Assembly: GCA_030844895.1 (NCBI GenBank)
Contig: CM061233.1
Span: forward strand, 67,447,656-67,511,655
Direction of reading: 5' to 3'
DNA from: Ambrosia x helenae
Lineage: Eukaryota > Streptophyta > Magnoliopsida > Asterales > Asteraceae
Length of the DNA stretch: 64,000 nucleotides
The position numbers and the translations under genes are program-made. The first letter of the stretch is position 1. Each line of letters starts with the position of its first letter. This document shows, piece by piece, positions 1 through 12,925 of this stretch. Under the pieces are notes generated by a model. That model saw nothing but the letters and a program-made list of their open reading frames with translations. It had not been told where the DNA came from and did no database searches.

Positions 1-1960
1 ACGGTTCAAAATCAACAAGTTCTTCTTCACGTTCTTTATCTTCCTCTCCTTCTTTTAATTGAGGAGCTTTTTCATAAAGATCGTCAATAAGCTTCCTTAA
101 GCTCTTATTATCTTTCTTCACTTGTTTGTTCTTGAGTCTCAAAGTGATGTATCTTCTTGTATTTCTCTGTTCATAAGTTAACAACTTCTGATTTTCATCC
201 TGAAGTAGTTTGATCTTCACTTCTAATTCTTCTTGACTCTCCTATGAAGATTCAACAATATCCAACATCTTTTTATCGTTCTTTCTCAACTGTTCAATTT
301 CTTGCTGTTGCTGGTTAACAATTTTCATCATATCTTCAAGCTTCTGGTTAACTGGATTCATAACATCACTTGATACAGTAACCTGTGGTGTTGAAGTCTT
401 AGCAACAGGAGTCTTTTTCTTGAACTTATTCAAGACTCTTTCCATAGCAGCATTAAAATCTTCAGTTGGATTAATAGTCTTCTCAGCAGCAGATTTCTTC
501 TGTTTCTTTGCTACTGGGGATGTCACGGGTGTAGCAGATTTTGAACTACATACATTAGGAACTTTCTTTCCTGCAATCAAGATTTCAACTTCTTTCGCTC
601 TCTTCTTCTTTGGATTCTCCTTATCATCCTTCTTTGACATAGTTTTGTATTTGGGATTCTTCTGTTTTTCACCCATCATCATAGATCCACTGAAATCTTG
701 TTCATCAATACCAAGACTTAGATCAATATCGTCCATTACGATTAGACTTTTCATTCTCTGCTCCTCTAAGGTTTTGTTGAGACTTTCAGACTCACCAGCC
801 ACAGTGGCCTTGGGCTTGGTTTGTTTTACAGTCTCTTCACCCGAATCCCATCTTTCATCTTCTTGAGTCTCCTCAGAATCAGCAGACTCTTCATCAACAA
901 GCATAGTCCCCTTTCTTGCTACGCTTTTCTTCCTTCTAGATGTTTTCTTTGGAGGTTCAGCCTCATCCTCTTTTTCTTTACCTTTCCCTTTGCCACTCTT
1001 TGCACCAACATTCATCACTTGTCTCTTCCTCTTTGCTTCCGGATTAACATGAAACAAAGGATCATCATTATCTGATTCACTGTTTGCATTTCTGGCCTTA
1101 TCCACACCCGGATCCTTATATTCAGGATTAATCAAATGCCAAAACAGATTCTTCTGAGGTGCTCTTTCATTCTCAGGAACCCCTTTGTAACCTTTCATTC
1201 TTATCAATGTGTTTAGACTCATATGATCTTGAGCTAGGATCTGTGTATGATATTTTCTCAGCTTCTTGTACTTCTGATCAAATATCATCTGTAGGAATCT
1301 GGGATATAAAAAAAACTTCTTGTGCTTCAAACCTTTCAGTGGCTCAAGCATGTGATCCAAGATCATCCCAGACACATTAAATGGCTTGTTTAGTACTACA
1401 GCAACCATCAACGAACTGCTGCTCTTTCTCATCACGTCATAACCTCCACTAACGGATCCAAAAAGGTGTAACATCACATGAGCTAGATATTTGAATTGTG
1501 GGCACAGTTTTCCTTTGTGTAAAGTTCCATCTGTGATTGGTCCGTTGTACTTCATTCGGAGAAAGCATTTCATCTATTCAATCCATGACAAACTTCTCAG
1601 ATCTGTTGGTTCATCCTTCAATCTTAAGGCTTTCCGAATATCACTCTCAGTAACTATTGCAAGCTGTCCTTGAATGTTGCTTACAATAGCTGTCTGATTA
1701 TCCCAATAATCTATCTTCGCATTCTTCCAGAAGTCCACCTGATGATCTTTATAGATAATGGCAGCTGTAGCTATTGCATCAACTACTCTGCTTCGCTTTA
1801 AAAATTCTATGATTCCAGAGAATTCAGTATGTTTCTTGACTTCGCCAAGAAATGCACAACAATTGTGGGCTTCTTCAAATGGTAACTCTTCTTATGGTTT
1901 CTTCCCAACAGCTTTTTCAGACGATCCAGCTGGTATATCTGTGTTTTGAGGTTCTGCCAT
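1..1960 (-). pseudogene. Env-position extra ORF of Copia element 1 (broken, runs off left edge)
   Basis: Seen: reading leftward from an ATG at 1960 (MAEPQNTD), the frame matches the protein at 61150-63448 along its whole length, but it has three in-frame stops: TAA at 1892-1894, TAG at 1574-1576 and TAG at 242-244. The longest open part is 242-1573. Conserved blocks are a CFLRMKYNGPITDG segment, LCPQFKYLAHVM, LYPRFLQMIFD, a basic/acidic middle, and a coiled-coil-like tail. The ORF lies downstream of RT-RNase H, where env-like ORFs of some Copia elements lie. Known: I recall similar Asteraceae ORFs that databases often label longin-like; this is unverified and the function is unknown. The window edge cuts the gene. 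Confidence 0.8.
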
Positions 1961-4090
1961 CTGAAATTCTGCAAAACAAAACACAAAAATTTATTAAAAA
2001 CGGACAAAATTTGCAAAATTAAATTTTGGTTTTGGAAGGTCCACATTCGACCCATCGGGGGTTCGAATGAAGATTTTCCAAGGTTCGAATGTGAAAAATC
2101 TGTTTAAAATTGTACATTCGACCTTTAGTTCACATTCGATCCTATGAACAAGTCACCTTCGACCGAAAAAACCACATTCGACCTTTCTTAAGTGATCGAA
2201 CATGACTGTTCATATGACCAAAATTCAGAACTCAAATCAGACCATCTTAACATTGGATTTTCATTAGTTTATCACCTAACATGACCGATTAAGCCTTTTC
2301 AACATTCCATTGATTCAATTATTTAGTTTTTGATTGTTTTTACCAAAATCTAGGGTTCATTCATTTTTAAACAATCAATTAAGCAATCTATAATGTTTTA
2401 ATCCTAGATTTTGTTGTATTTTCCCCTTAAAAAATTCAACAACTAAATCCTAATCATGAATTGATCCTAAAACATCCTATAATTGATCAAACGATTCAGT
2501 CTAGGGTTTGAAGTCAAAATCATTGAATCTGGCTTCGTTTCTTGTCCATTACCTGTGATTATAGTATCAAAATGATCAGAATTGAACGAGGAACAGAGTG
2601 GTAAGGTCTAGAAAACACGAGCAACAAGGGTTGGTTACTTTATAATTTTGAAAAACCTTTTTTGAATGAGGTTCGAATGTGCAGATGGGTATATATAGAC
2701 TCCCACATCCAACCGTTTTATAAGGGCGAATGTGAAACTATTTCTACATTTGACCCTACTGAAAGGCTCAAAAGTAGAAATAGGGTTCGAATGTACAAAA
2801 TACAATGAAACACTTACATTCGGCCGTTTTAAAAAGCTCGAATGTAAGAAAAAATCCACATTCGACCCATCGAAGGGGCGAATGAAGATTGGAATTTTTG
2901 AACATTTTACCAAATCTCAAAATCGAATCCCGTTTAATCTTTTTCACTCCTTTTAAGCTTCAAACATTCATCATTTCACATTTAAAAATTACAAAACTCA
3001 AATGGTTCAACAAGTTTCAGAAAACTACCACCAATCACCATCAGTTATAAAAAATAACACATAAATGTAAAATCTTTTTGGTTTTTCTGAAATTTATGCT
3101 AAAACACACCTAAAATCTTTTTGAGTTTTTGTAAATTTTGAACAAATGTAAAATGCAAAAATGTAAACATAAAGCACTAAACATTTTGTGATTTCTGGTA
3201 AGAGGATCATATCAGTTTTTTAGAAATCTGATCACACCGTTGATCTTTAGTGTTTATTATCATTAAAGACAATGTGTGATCCAGTAATTGCTGATATTGT
3301 TATCCACATAAGCTCACATTCAGACATTTATGCAGTGTTTGATACAATTATCTATAGTATAAACAAAATTATCCGTGGTTCCCATGCACACGACATACTC
3401 CCGTATCAAGGAATAATTTGCACAAAGACTCATTGTAACGCGTGATTATGCTTTCGTTATCTGTAAATTTACAAGGTATTGAGGCACAGATATGTACAGG
3501 TCAACAAATCAATGCTGCAAAGTAACGTATGCACTCTACCAGGTTGAGGGCTAATATCAATCATGATTTTCATCAATGATTGGATACGATGCATTAGATA
3601 ATCTTTGATTATCGTCATACATGGAAAGTTCCTCAATTCGGTAACTTTAGGTTTTGGCATTAAATATCTTTTATAAAGATACCCTGTCTGATCTAGGTCC
3701 GTAAAACCTTACGACAGAAGATCAGAAAGGCTATCCTCAGATAACTAGTAACATAACGACCCGAAACCTTCGAATTTTGTACAAAAACCCTATCAAACGA
3801 AATTACGGTACTAAGACCATATGCCCATGAGGAGTTCATCCACATAACAATTCGTTTGATATGTATGTATCTAACACGCAGTAATAGGTCTACGAAATCT
3901 ACCAGCACATCACATAGACTCAACACACGGCTTATATAACATTTCAAATCTTTAGCATGTGTCAGATCCCCACTGATGTACTATCATTTCCTCTTTTAAT
4001 CCAGGAAAATCATTTTGGGTTTTTCTAATTTTTATGGCTTTTTGGTTTTTTCAATGTTTTTGGTTTTTCTTGAAAATCTAAAGACTCCCC
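1961..4090 (-). other. Non-coding spacer between pol and the extra ORF of Copia element 1
   Basis: No credible coding sequence. The part next to the extra ORF (about 2030-2200) is rich in CATTCGACC/GGTCGAATG words and aligns by eye with 63500-63720 upstream of the same ORF in the second element. About 2650-2900 has a second cluster of these words beside a minus-strand TATA-like run, resembling the element's own LTR. The stretch 2960-4090 is AT-rich and I recognise nothing in it. Confidence 0.6.
2650..2900 (-). promoter_or_regulatory. LTR-like promoter patch upstream of the extra ORF
   Basis: A TATATATA run (2690-2697, read on the minus strand) lies among CATTCG/CGAATG words, in the same arrangement as the TATA-like run and words in the LTR at 12290-12420. 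I infer a possible internal promoter for the extra ORF, derived from an old LTR copy. Only motif layout supports this. Confidence 0.35.
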
Positions 4091-5960
4091 CTAAAATGTA
4101 AAACATATTTTTGGGTTTTTGGATTTTTGAAAAACAGTAAAACTAAAACTAAAAGTGATAAACCGAGGTGATGATAAGTCCTGTTTCTCTTTTATACCGT
4201 TAGCTTTTAATAAAAATTCGAATCGAGATCTATCGAAAGCTTTGGTAAGAAGATCTACACGTTGGTAATCAGTGTGGATTTTGACCATATCAATCATCTC
4301 TTTGGCATGACAACCACGGATAAAGTGATACTTAATCCGGATATGTTTAGCTTTTGAGTGATTGACCGTGTCTTTAGTTAAAGCAATTGCGGCTTCATTG
4401 TCACAGTGAATAGGGGTTTTCAGAAATTGCAAACCGTAATCGACCATCTGTTGCAGAATCCACAAAACCTGTAAGCAACAACTCGAGGCTGCTATATATT
4501 CTGCTTCGCAAGTAGATAGTGCGACCGCTTTCTGCTTCTTGCACTGCTAGGTCACGAGCCTGCTCCCCAAAAATTGACATCCAACCGTTGTGGATTTGCT
4601 GTCTTTGTCACAACCTCCCCAATCTCCATCACTAAAAGCAACAAGGTCAAAATTATCATCATTAGGGTACCATAATCCTTTCGACGGACAACCCTTCAGA
4701 TATCTTAGGATCCGTTTGACGGCTGCAAGTTGACTTTGTTTCGGCTTCGACTGAAATCGTGCGTAGAGACATGTAGCGAACATTATGTCTGGTCTAGATG
4801 CGGTGAGATACATCAGAGATCCGACGATTTCTCTGTATGTAAAAGGATCAGTCAGCTCCCCCTTAGTGTTAACTCCGATTCCGTGATTAGGTTGTATTGG
4901 GGTATCCATCGGATTCGAATCTTCCATCTGGAACCGGCTCAAGACATCAGATAGATATTTAGTTTGGTGAATAAAGATCCCCGTTGGTCTTTGTTCCACC
5001 TGCAAGCCAAGGAAAAACTGCATTTTTCCTATCGCACTCATCTCGAACTTTTCCTGCATCACTTTTTCAAATTCTCTGCATAAAAGTTCGTTAGTAGATC
5101 CAAAACTAATATCGTCAACATAAATCTGAACTAGAAGCAAGTCATCCCCTGTCCTTTTAGTAAACAGAGTGCAGTCTACCAAACCGCGTTTGAATCCTTT
5201 GGATAGTAGGTACGTGCTTAGATCCTTATACCATTGGCGTGGAGCTTGGTGCAACCCGTATAGTGCTTTGTTGAGAACGTAGACCTTATCCCGGTGGATA
5301 GGATCTTCAAAGCCTGGAGGTTGACCGACGTAAACCTCTTCCTTGACCACACCGTAAAGAAACGCACTCTTGACATCCATTTGATACACCTTGAATTTCT
5401 TATATGAGGCAAATGCTAGAAACATACGGATAGCTTCTAAGCGTGCCACAAGTGCATAGATCTCATTGTATTCAATTCCTTCCACTTGATGAAAACCTTG
5501 AACTAACAGTCGAGCTTTGTTTCTTACGATTACGCCTCTGTCATCCTTTTTGCACTTAAAAATCCATTTGGTTCCAATTTTCTTCCTGCCAGGAAGTAAA
5601 TCTGTTAGTGTTCACACACCGAGTTTCTGAAACTGCAATAACTCTTCTTGAATCGCTTCAACCCAAGCATCATCCAATAGAGCGTCTTTGTATGTCCGCG
5701 GCTCCACTACTAAGTTGTCCTCTAGTCATAACAGTGCTTCCAGGATCACCAATAATTTGCTCGAGTGGGTGAATACGATGAATCCGAGATTCCGGATGAT
5801 CAGGTACTTGAACTCCCATTTGAGTAGTCAAATTTTCTGTCGAATCCTAATCATTACCCATATTAGAGGATGAAGCAACATCCGGATTTGGGTTCATAGG
5901 TGGTGTCTCTGTAGCATGTTCTAGAATAGCTTCACTTGAGACATCATCATCATCTTCTGA
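4091..5960 (-). pseudogene. Copia element 1 reverse transcriptase-RNase H
   Basis: Copia-type RT (open 4547-5485) with VYQMDVKSAFLYG, the catalytic YVDDISFGS motif and the SLMYLTASRPDIMFA block, followed by RNase H (open 4091-4465) with CDNEAAIALT and KHIRIKYHFIR. The two are in the same frame, split by a TAG near 4548 where family members have Trp (LVTWQCKK-like). A TGA near 5611 interrupts the RT N-terminus, and the frame differs from the integrase, so there is a frameshift near 5700-5960. RT and RNase H would copy element RNA into cDNA. As it stands the gene cannot make a full polyprotein. Confidence 0.9.
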
Positions 5961-7505
5961 TTATGATGAATTAAGAGTTGTGGAAGCTTCTTGGAAAACC
6001 TCTTCTTTAACTGCAGGAACGTTGGTATCATTAGAAGATGCTGGAGGAGTTAAGGTGATCGGACGCACAAACAGTGAGATTACTGCGTTTTCACACTCAT
6101 AATAAAGTCTTAATACAGCCTCTTCAACCAAGTTATCTAGATTGAATGATTCAAAGAAATCTTTGTAATCAAACATCCAATCTGGACCACTACCCTGTAC
6201 GTTCTGAGTATACCATTGAACTTCAACGTTAGACCACTCCTCTACCTGACGAGTTCGCTTCTTGAATACTCGTTTGAGCGGGGCTGCATATCCAACAAAG
6301 AATCCCTCTTCAGCTTTTGGAGCAAACTTCTCAGACAGATTAAGCATAGTACACGGTGCTCCAAATGGTTCTAGATACTCCAAATTCGGCTTTCGTCTGT
6401 TCAACAGTTCATAAGAAGTTTTCCCAAACTTCTTCACTGTTAACACATGATTCAAGGTGTAACAAGCTGCGTAAATGGCTTCATTCCAGAACATTACTCG
6501 AAGGTTAGAATCCGCAAGCATTGTTCTCGCCGCCTCTATTAGAGTCCTATTTTTCCTTTCCGCGACACCGTTCTGTTGAGGGGTATACGAAGCACTGTAT
6601 TCATGATGAATTCCTTTATCTTCACGAAGAACATCCATCTGTGCATTTTTGAACTCCGTCCCATTATCACTCCGAATTCTTTTGATTTTCAAACCATCGA
6701 CATTCTCTAAGCGAGTGAACAGAACTTTCAAGTTGTTAAACGTGTCGATTTTATGTTGCAAGCACATTACCCACGAAAATCTAGAATAATCATCAGTAAC
6801 CACAAGACAGTATAGCTCTTCGCAATGACTCTTACGCCTGACAGGTCCGAACAGGTCCATGTGCAAACGCTTAAGTGGCATTTCAACAGAGTTCACTTTC
6901 TTTGGTTTGTGGGATTGTTTGTGCTGCTTCCCCTTCTTGCAACTCACACACTTGTCATTAAGATGAAAGTGTTTGGCATTAACGCCTTTGACAAGTCCAT
7001 TCTTCACCAGATGATTCATTTTCCTGAGGTGAGTGTGTCCCATCCTCCTATGCCACATAATTGATTCTTTTTCTGTAGCCTTGGAGAGGAAACACGTAAC
7101 TTGGCCCTGAGTTGTCATCGCCTTTGACATATCGAGAATGTAAAGATTATTCACTCTCGGTGCTTTCAGCATAATCCACTCCTTTGGAATAACAAAGCCA
7201 GGTTTGAGGATATAGCAAGATTTGTCATCAAAGTGTACAAAAAACTGTTTGTCGCAGATTTGGCTGACACTCAACAGATTATAGTCGATCTATTTCATAT
7301 ACGAAATCTTCTCAAAACTTACAATCCCATTGCTCACACTTTCCTGCATTGTGATATAACCTCCTTTATTTCCGGCAAACGCTACATATCCTCCATTGAT
7401 GTTTCTGATATCGAATAGCAGCGTCAAATCCCTTGTCATGTGACCAGAAGCTCCACTGTCGACAATCCAAAGACTGCTAACAGGGCCAGCTAGAGCTCCC
7501 TGCAC
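5961..7505 (-). pseudogene. Copia element 1 protease and integrase
   Basis: The segment 7290-7505 has the aspartic protease core WIVDSGASGHMT. A TAG just after SYMK separates it from 5961-7274, which begins near SVSQICDKQFF and carries the GAG-pre-integrase zinc site (HRRMGHTHLRKM, then CVSCKKGKQ). The integrase core follows, with D (HMDLFGPV...VVTDDYSRF), D (RSDNGTEFKN) and E (TPQQNGVAERKNR). All catalytic residues are visible. The order PR-INT-RT-RH is diagnostic of Ty1/Copia. The single stop and the downstream frameshift make this copy defective. Confidence 0.9.
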
Positions 7506-9945
7506 ATATAAAGAAAATCATTAGTTCTTTCGGGGGACCCAAGCATGTTTGGTCTTGGGTCTTTGAACATTTGATTTCAAAGATTCATTAACACAAGCAT
7601 TTGAATTTGACTCGATCTTTTTCTGATCAATCAAATTTTTCTCACTTTGAGATTTCTCATTGACTTTTGAAGTAGAAGCACCTGGAGAACCCACGGTGAC
7701 CAAGATTGTTCCGAACGTTTCAGAATCCTGATTTGAGATTTTGGAGTCTCAGTCGGTTTCTTTGTATCATTCATAAATGAAACCTTCTTAGTTACCTTCT
7801 CTGACTTAACAGAGACGGGTCCAACTGATGATTTATCAGCAGGTTTTGGTGGAACCTTCTGTTTATCAACAGTTGAGTTCACCACTGGTTTCTTTAAAGG
7901 TTTTTCCATAGCAATCCGGTTACGACGATCATATGCAATCTAACGATTATCCCTCCTTTGAAAATAGCTGATTTGATTATAAAAAGGTGCTGGACTTCTA
8001 TATGTCTACTTCAACTCAACTTCATGCCTCTTATGTCTCACGTACGGGCAGTGAGCAAGTAAATGCCCTCTCTCCCGCACTTGAAACATGCATGGTATTC
8101 CTCAAACACATTCTTGGCATTCGACTTAGCATAAGAAGTGATAGGATATTGATCATACACACACCTTCGTCTCAAACTCTCAAGAGCTGGGTCCTTTGAG
8201 TAAGTCGGCTCAAGAAAACTGTTAGCCTTCTCTTTCGGCTTGATGAACTCAGTGACGTCAACCTTAGGTTCTTTTGGAACATCCAGATAAATTTTCTTTA
8301 AAATTTCTGGAGGTACATCATTGGTCCTCTCATGTTTAGGAAACCAAATAGTACTCACCTGCCAGATTTTCTCTATCTTTGAGTAATTGCAAATTTTATC
8401 GGATATTCCTCGTCAGAAATAATCTTATCGGATCCTTCCATCTGATAAAATACTTTGATGGGTTTGTCAACTGGTTCATTTTTCTCAACTTTCTTTATTG
8501 ACTGATTCCCTCGATGAGCATTTGCCATCGGATGTGAAATCTAGGAAGGTGATACAGGTTCATTTGTGATAATGTGATTTTCCAAAGGAATATCACTCAC
8601 TATCTCAGGTTCCTCATCATCTGAGTCAGAATCATCAGTCAGAACACTTACTCCCTCATTATTCAATCCCAAAATCGGTCTAACATCGGAATATGGATCC
8701 CCAACACTAGAAGTGTTAGATTCAGTATCCGATGTAGAATCAGACTTGATTGAACTCTCCGGTGTTATTGAATGTAAAGTATGATTCTCAAATAACACTG
8801 GAGATGGAACAGCCTTGTAGTTTGCACTACTCGGTTGTGAGGGTTCTTCAATGATATGGTCAACCACATATGCAATGTGTTTGTAACTTTCTAGCTTTTT
8901 GTTGACCTTTTCAGCAAAGCATTTGATGGTTGCCATTTCTAGTTTAGTTTCTTCAAGTTCATTGATATAATTGTTTATGGCCAGTTGTTTAAAAGAAAGG
9001 GTTTTCTTAAGATCAGAAATGTCCTTTTCGTAACCATCAAGCACTTTGTTGAATTCATGTGCTTCTTTGCGATAAGATTGACAGTTGATTCTAGTACTCT
9101 CAAGTTGAACCCTGAGTTGCTTATTTTCCTCTGTCAATCTATCACAGGTTCCACAATATTTATCATTGTTCATATCTATAGTGGATTCAGAATTTACCTG
9201 TTTCGGAGGATCAGTCATCGCCATTAAAGAAAAATGTGCTTCCTTTATAGCAAAAAAATTGGAGTAATCAATTATGGTGAAAGCGTCATCCAATATGCAT
9301 GACTTCTGAGTCATAAGAAAATCAGCTTCAGCCAGGAGTTGATCAATATCATCATCTAGCGAATTAACACTAGCTTCCGAATCTGGCTCACTCTCCGAAC
9401 CAGAATATACCGAATCACGCTCATCAGGAATATCAGTGACTGAATCAAGAATCATTCCTGAAGTCTTCTTAACCTGTGGTTCCTCAACAGACATATTAAC
9501 TTCATCTACCATCTCCTCAATCTTCACTACAGAAGCCTTCTCTGTCTCCAAAACATCTCCAACTATTATCGGATCCTCTAAATCAATCTTCTGAGCAACA
9601 CAAGCTACATTACCAGCAGTAATCTCTTCAACACCCAGTTGCATCTCAGTCCAGTCAAAACCTTCATCCTTTTGTATCACCAAAGCCTGATTTTGGTTTT
9701 CAGTTTGAGTTTGGATATTTGGTGTGGAAATTGGAATAATGGTTCTGGTTGGATTATGTGGTGTTTGAGTTTGAGTCTGGTTGGGTGTGTTTGGTTGTCT
9801 AGAGTTGTTTGGTGAGGTGTTCTGTCGGTTTTGGTAATTGTTTTGTGATTGATAATTGTTTTTGTTTTGGTTTTGATAGGTTACTTGGTTCTAAGATTGA
9901 CGGTTTTGGTAATTAGAATTGAAAGGATTTCTATTACCTTGTTGA
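7506..9945 (-). pseudogene. Long Gag-Pol linker of Copia element 1 with coiled coil and second zinc knuckle
   Basis: About 2.4 kb between the first zinc knuckle and the protease, spread over three frames (open parts 8541-9683, 8038-8358, 7631-7909, 7521-7703). The segment 8541-9683 is acidic, then has a coiled-coil-like stretch (DRLTEENKQLRVQLES... NYINELEETKLEM). The segment 8038-8358 ends in HACFKCGREG, the first half of a second CCHC knuckle whose His/Cys half is lost to a frameshift. Long linkers like this are typical of large Copia elements. The function of the coiled coil is unknown; it could aid Gag assembly. Confidence 0.65.
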
Positions 9946-11505
9946 GCTGGCTGGGTGCACTCCCTCTTGAAATGACCTCTACCACCACAATTAAAACAAG
10001 TAACTTTGGCTTTGTTGAAGCCATAAGTGGTGTTTGGTGATGTGGCCAAATCAGTCCTTCCAGTCTTCTCATTACACTAGCGAACGCCCACTGAATATCA
10101 ATAAGATCCATCTCCTCCTTATCGATCTGTGCATAATCTTCATTAGTCAAAAAAATTGTTTCCAATCTGACTCGCCACCAGTCCATTATAAGATGCAACC
10201 ATTGCTGAGACCAACGCAATGTGTTGCTGTGCAACTTCAACAGTTACATTATCCATGTTGGAAGTTTCCAACACAATAGGACTCTGGCTAGAAGAAGCTT
10301 GTGATGTGTTAGGAGCATATTGTTGTTGTTGAGGTGTATTGGATGAATAACACGCGGTGGACATTTAAGGTTGTTGTTGTGATGGAAAGTAAGAATTTGT
10401 GGTGTAGTTTGGTGTATAAGTTGATGTTTGTGCAAGATAGTTAATGGGTTATTTGGGTGGTTCAATAACACTTGACACATAAGCTATATGGTGCAACATT
10501 ACCTGCCACACTTGAACTATTCACAGAAGTAGATGAAGAGCCATGATACAATTCTGGATTTTGTGGGAATTATGCTCTTCTGGCTTTCCTCTTCTCCTCT
10601 AACTCCTTATTTTCTAAAATCTGAATCAACTCATCAATAGTCCAATATTGATAAGCATCCTTCTCTTTCAGAACCTCAATGTGTTGATTCCAGTATGGTG
10701 GTAATGCATCAGCAAACTTATCAATCAACTCTGACATAGGAATGTTAATCTCATAATTTGACAATTCAGTCAAAAGATGGCAATATCTAGGAATCAACTT
10801 CTTCAAAGTCTCATTCCCCACGTAACTAAAGTTCTCAAATTCCTTTCTCAATTCTCCCATTCTCAACTTTCTGGTTTTCTTGTTACCATCATGACGATTT
10901 CTCAACATCTCCCAAAGCTGTTTGGAAGTTTTGAAAGATCCAAACTGATGTAGAAGATCAGTGTTGATAGCTTGAGATAGTTGGGAGAACGCCTTATTCT
11001 CCACCGCAAATTTTTTCTTTTCATCCTCAGGTAAACTTTCCAGCGGAATTGGTTCACCTATGTTCTCCAAAACTGGTGCAACATAACCCTTAGCAATCAT
11101 TTGCCATGCCTCGGTGCCTTCCATTCCCATTCCTTCCAAGTGAATCTTGAACTTGGTCTTCCATTGATTGTAATCCACCATCTCCATCAGCTTCGGTAGA
11201 CGACTCTCGCTACTTGAAGACAAATCATTTATTAGAGTAGATATAGCATTGGTAGTTTGAGAGTGTACCGCGGCTGCTGTAACTCCCCAATAATCATTCA
11301 TGGGTTGTTGTGGAGGTTGAACAACAGTCTGTGGCATCGAACTAGTCATTGCTAGGTAATTGATCGGCTGAGATGGTTGATTATTCGTCTTCTGTGCAGC
11401 TACTGTCCAAGGATCCATAGTAACATGCTGTTGTTGTGTAGTATTATGCCTAGGTGTTGTTGGAAAGTTCCACATATCATCTACGAAGTCCGAAATGCGA
11501 AACAC
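9946..11505 (-). pseudogene. Copia element 1 Gag
   Basis: Read leftward from an ATG at 11505, an open frame to 10570 (311 aa) has the Copia Gag core: MEMVDYNQWKTKFKIHLEG, EAWQMI, SKQLWEMLRNRH, LRKEFENFSYVGNE and LTELSNYEI, then DALPPYWNQHIEVL. The frame stops at 10570. Gln/Asn/Ser/Thr-rich coding then continues in broken frames, and an intact CCHC knuckle (CFNCGGRGHFKREC) is seen near 9960-10015. Gag would form the virus-like particle and bind element RNA. Breaks between 9946 and 10570 make it non-functional as written. Confidence 0.85.
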
Positions 11506-11997
11506 ATAGAAAAAATCTTCAATCAGCTTCTACGTTCGACCCTTTTTCACAATCGTGGGGTCGAATGTGGAAAAATTCCAGGTTTGACCCTTTCTTCTGA
11601 CTCGAATGTAGAATATGAAACACAAACTCACTTTCGACCACTAAAATCCCACCTTTGACCTAAAAATCTCAGGTTCGACCCAAAACCCTACAAGTTCGAC
11701 CTTTCTCTCCTAGGTTCGACCCTGTTCATTTGAAAAACGGTTATTCTTTGAAAATCAGTTATTTTGATCCCAATTTTTCAAAAGTTGATGAATTTTGATG
11801 ATGTTTTGCAGGTTTTGCTTCGGAATTGATTTGGGAAAAGTTTAATAACGAGAATTCTTGATTTTATCCATGAAAACTAGTCCGAATCAATCAATTTTCA
11901 TCAAAAACCATTGTTCATTCAAAACAGAAAAATTTTGATTAAATTTGGGTCCAAATCAATTCAAAAACTATCAATTCGTAGTTGTTTGATCTGTATT
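11506..11997 (-). other. Leader of Copia element 1 with CATTCGACC words
   Basis: Untranslated region between PBS and gag. About 11525-11720 carries many TTCGACC/GGTCGAATG words in both orientations; the rest is AT-rich. No coding sequence is seen. Confidence 0.6.
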
Positions 11998-12013
11998 GGC
12001 TCTAATACCACTT
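11998..12013 (-). other. Primer binding site of Copia element 1
   Basis: The minus strand reads AAGTGGTATTAGAGCC directly inside the LTR end. This is one mismatch from the usual initiator Met-tRNA site TGGTATCAGAGC. It fixes the element as minus-strand with its 5' LTR on the right. Confidence 0.85.
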
Positions 12014-12528
12014 TGTGATGGATCGTTTTGATAATAACAAGTTGTTTGATCAAACAAGTTTACCAATTTAGGTGCGGAATCCCTAAATCAGTTACGAAAT
12101 GATAGTGATAAGAACAAAACACGCAAATCACCTTTTAAGATCCATTTCATTAATAAACAATATCAATAATCCTTACAAAATGTTGTTTACAATGAAATAA
12201 TCAAGTTTCAGAAACAATTAGAACACTAGAGAGAATTACAGGTCGAACAGGACTCAAAAATGAGAAAAAGATAATGTTAAAATGAAATTTCAGGTTTATA
12301 TAGACCTGCACATTCGCCCCCCGTAAGGGTCGAATGTGCAGGTTCGACCCATCAAATGGTCGAATCAGCACACAATCTTCAATTCTCCCTATTCGCATGA
12401 ACTCTCTCTACCTTCGACCTCTAAAAGCCACCTTCGACCCTCCAATAGCCACCTTCGACCCCACAATTTCACCAAAACAAAATAGAATGTACAATCCAAT
12501 AGCACTAGTCGCAAAATGTGCATCAACA
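12014..12528 (-). repeat. 5' LTR of Copia element 1
   Basis: 515 bp bounded by TG (12014) and CA (12528) on the plus strand, next to the PBS. It aligns by eye with the LTR at 59287-59816, for example GGTGCGGAATCCCT. It holds a minus-strand TATA-like run near 12297 and a dense set of CATTCG/TCGAATG words at 12310-12460. The partner LTR lies left of the window. Confidence 0.85.
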
Positions 12529-12925
12529 CTTAGCTTTGTTTAGGATCCATGAAAGAGCTTCCATTACAATCAAGAAAAGAAAAGGCGATAGTGGATCACC
12601 TTGACGAAGACCCTTCTCACACCGAAAATCAAAAGTCGGAGAACCATTAACCAAAACCGCGGCTCTAGAGGAGAGACAAATACCTTTAACCCAATCACAC
12701 CATCTCTGGGGAAAATCCATTTGAGACATAATAAAGATCAAGAAATTCCAGTTGACATTGTCATAGGTCTTTTCAAAATCAATTTTTAACATAAACGATT
12801 TCCTTTTTTTTTCTTCAACCAAGCCAAAATCTCATTAACCATAAGAGGGCCATCAAGAATAAAACGGTCAGTCAAGAACGCCGATTGAGCTTCTGAAATA
12901 ACCTGCCCCATCACCCTTTTGATGC
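12529..12925 (-). pseudogene. LINE reverse transcriptase fragment
   Basis: Non-LTR RT motifs are MLKIDFEKTYDNVNWNF, the GLRQGDPLSPFLF block, and, one frame away upstream, VISEAQSAFLTDRFILDGP. A frameshift lies in an A-run near 12800. The fragment ends exactly at the Copia LTR edge, so the Copia element inserted into this LINE relic. Only about 130 codons of RT remain. Confidence 0.85.

Noticed and set aside
820..1380. Plus-strand Ser/Phe/Leu-rich frames at 420-866, 821-1075 and 1159-1380
   Set aside because: Shadows of the acidic, Lys-rich minus-strand extra ORF.
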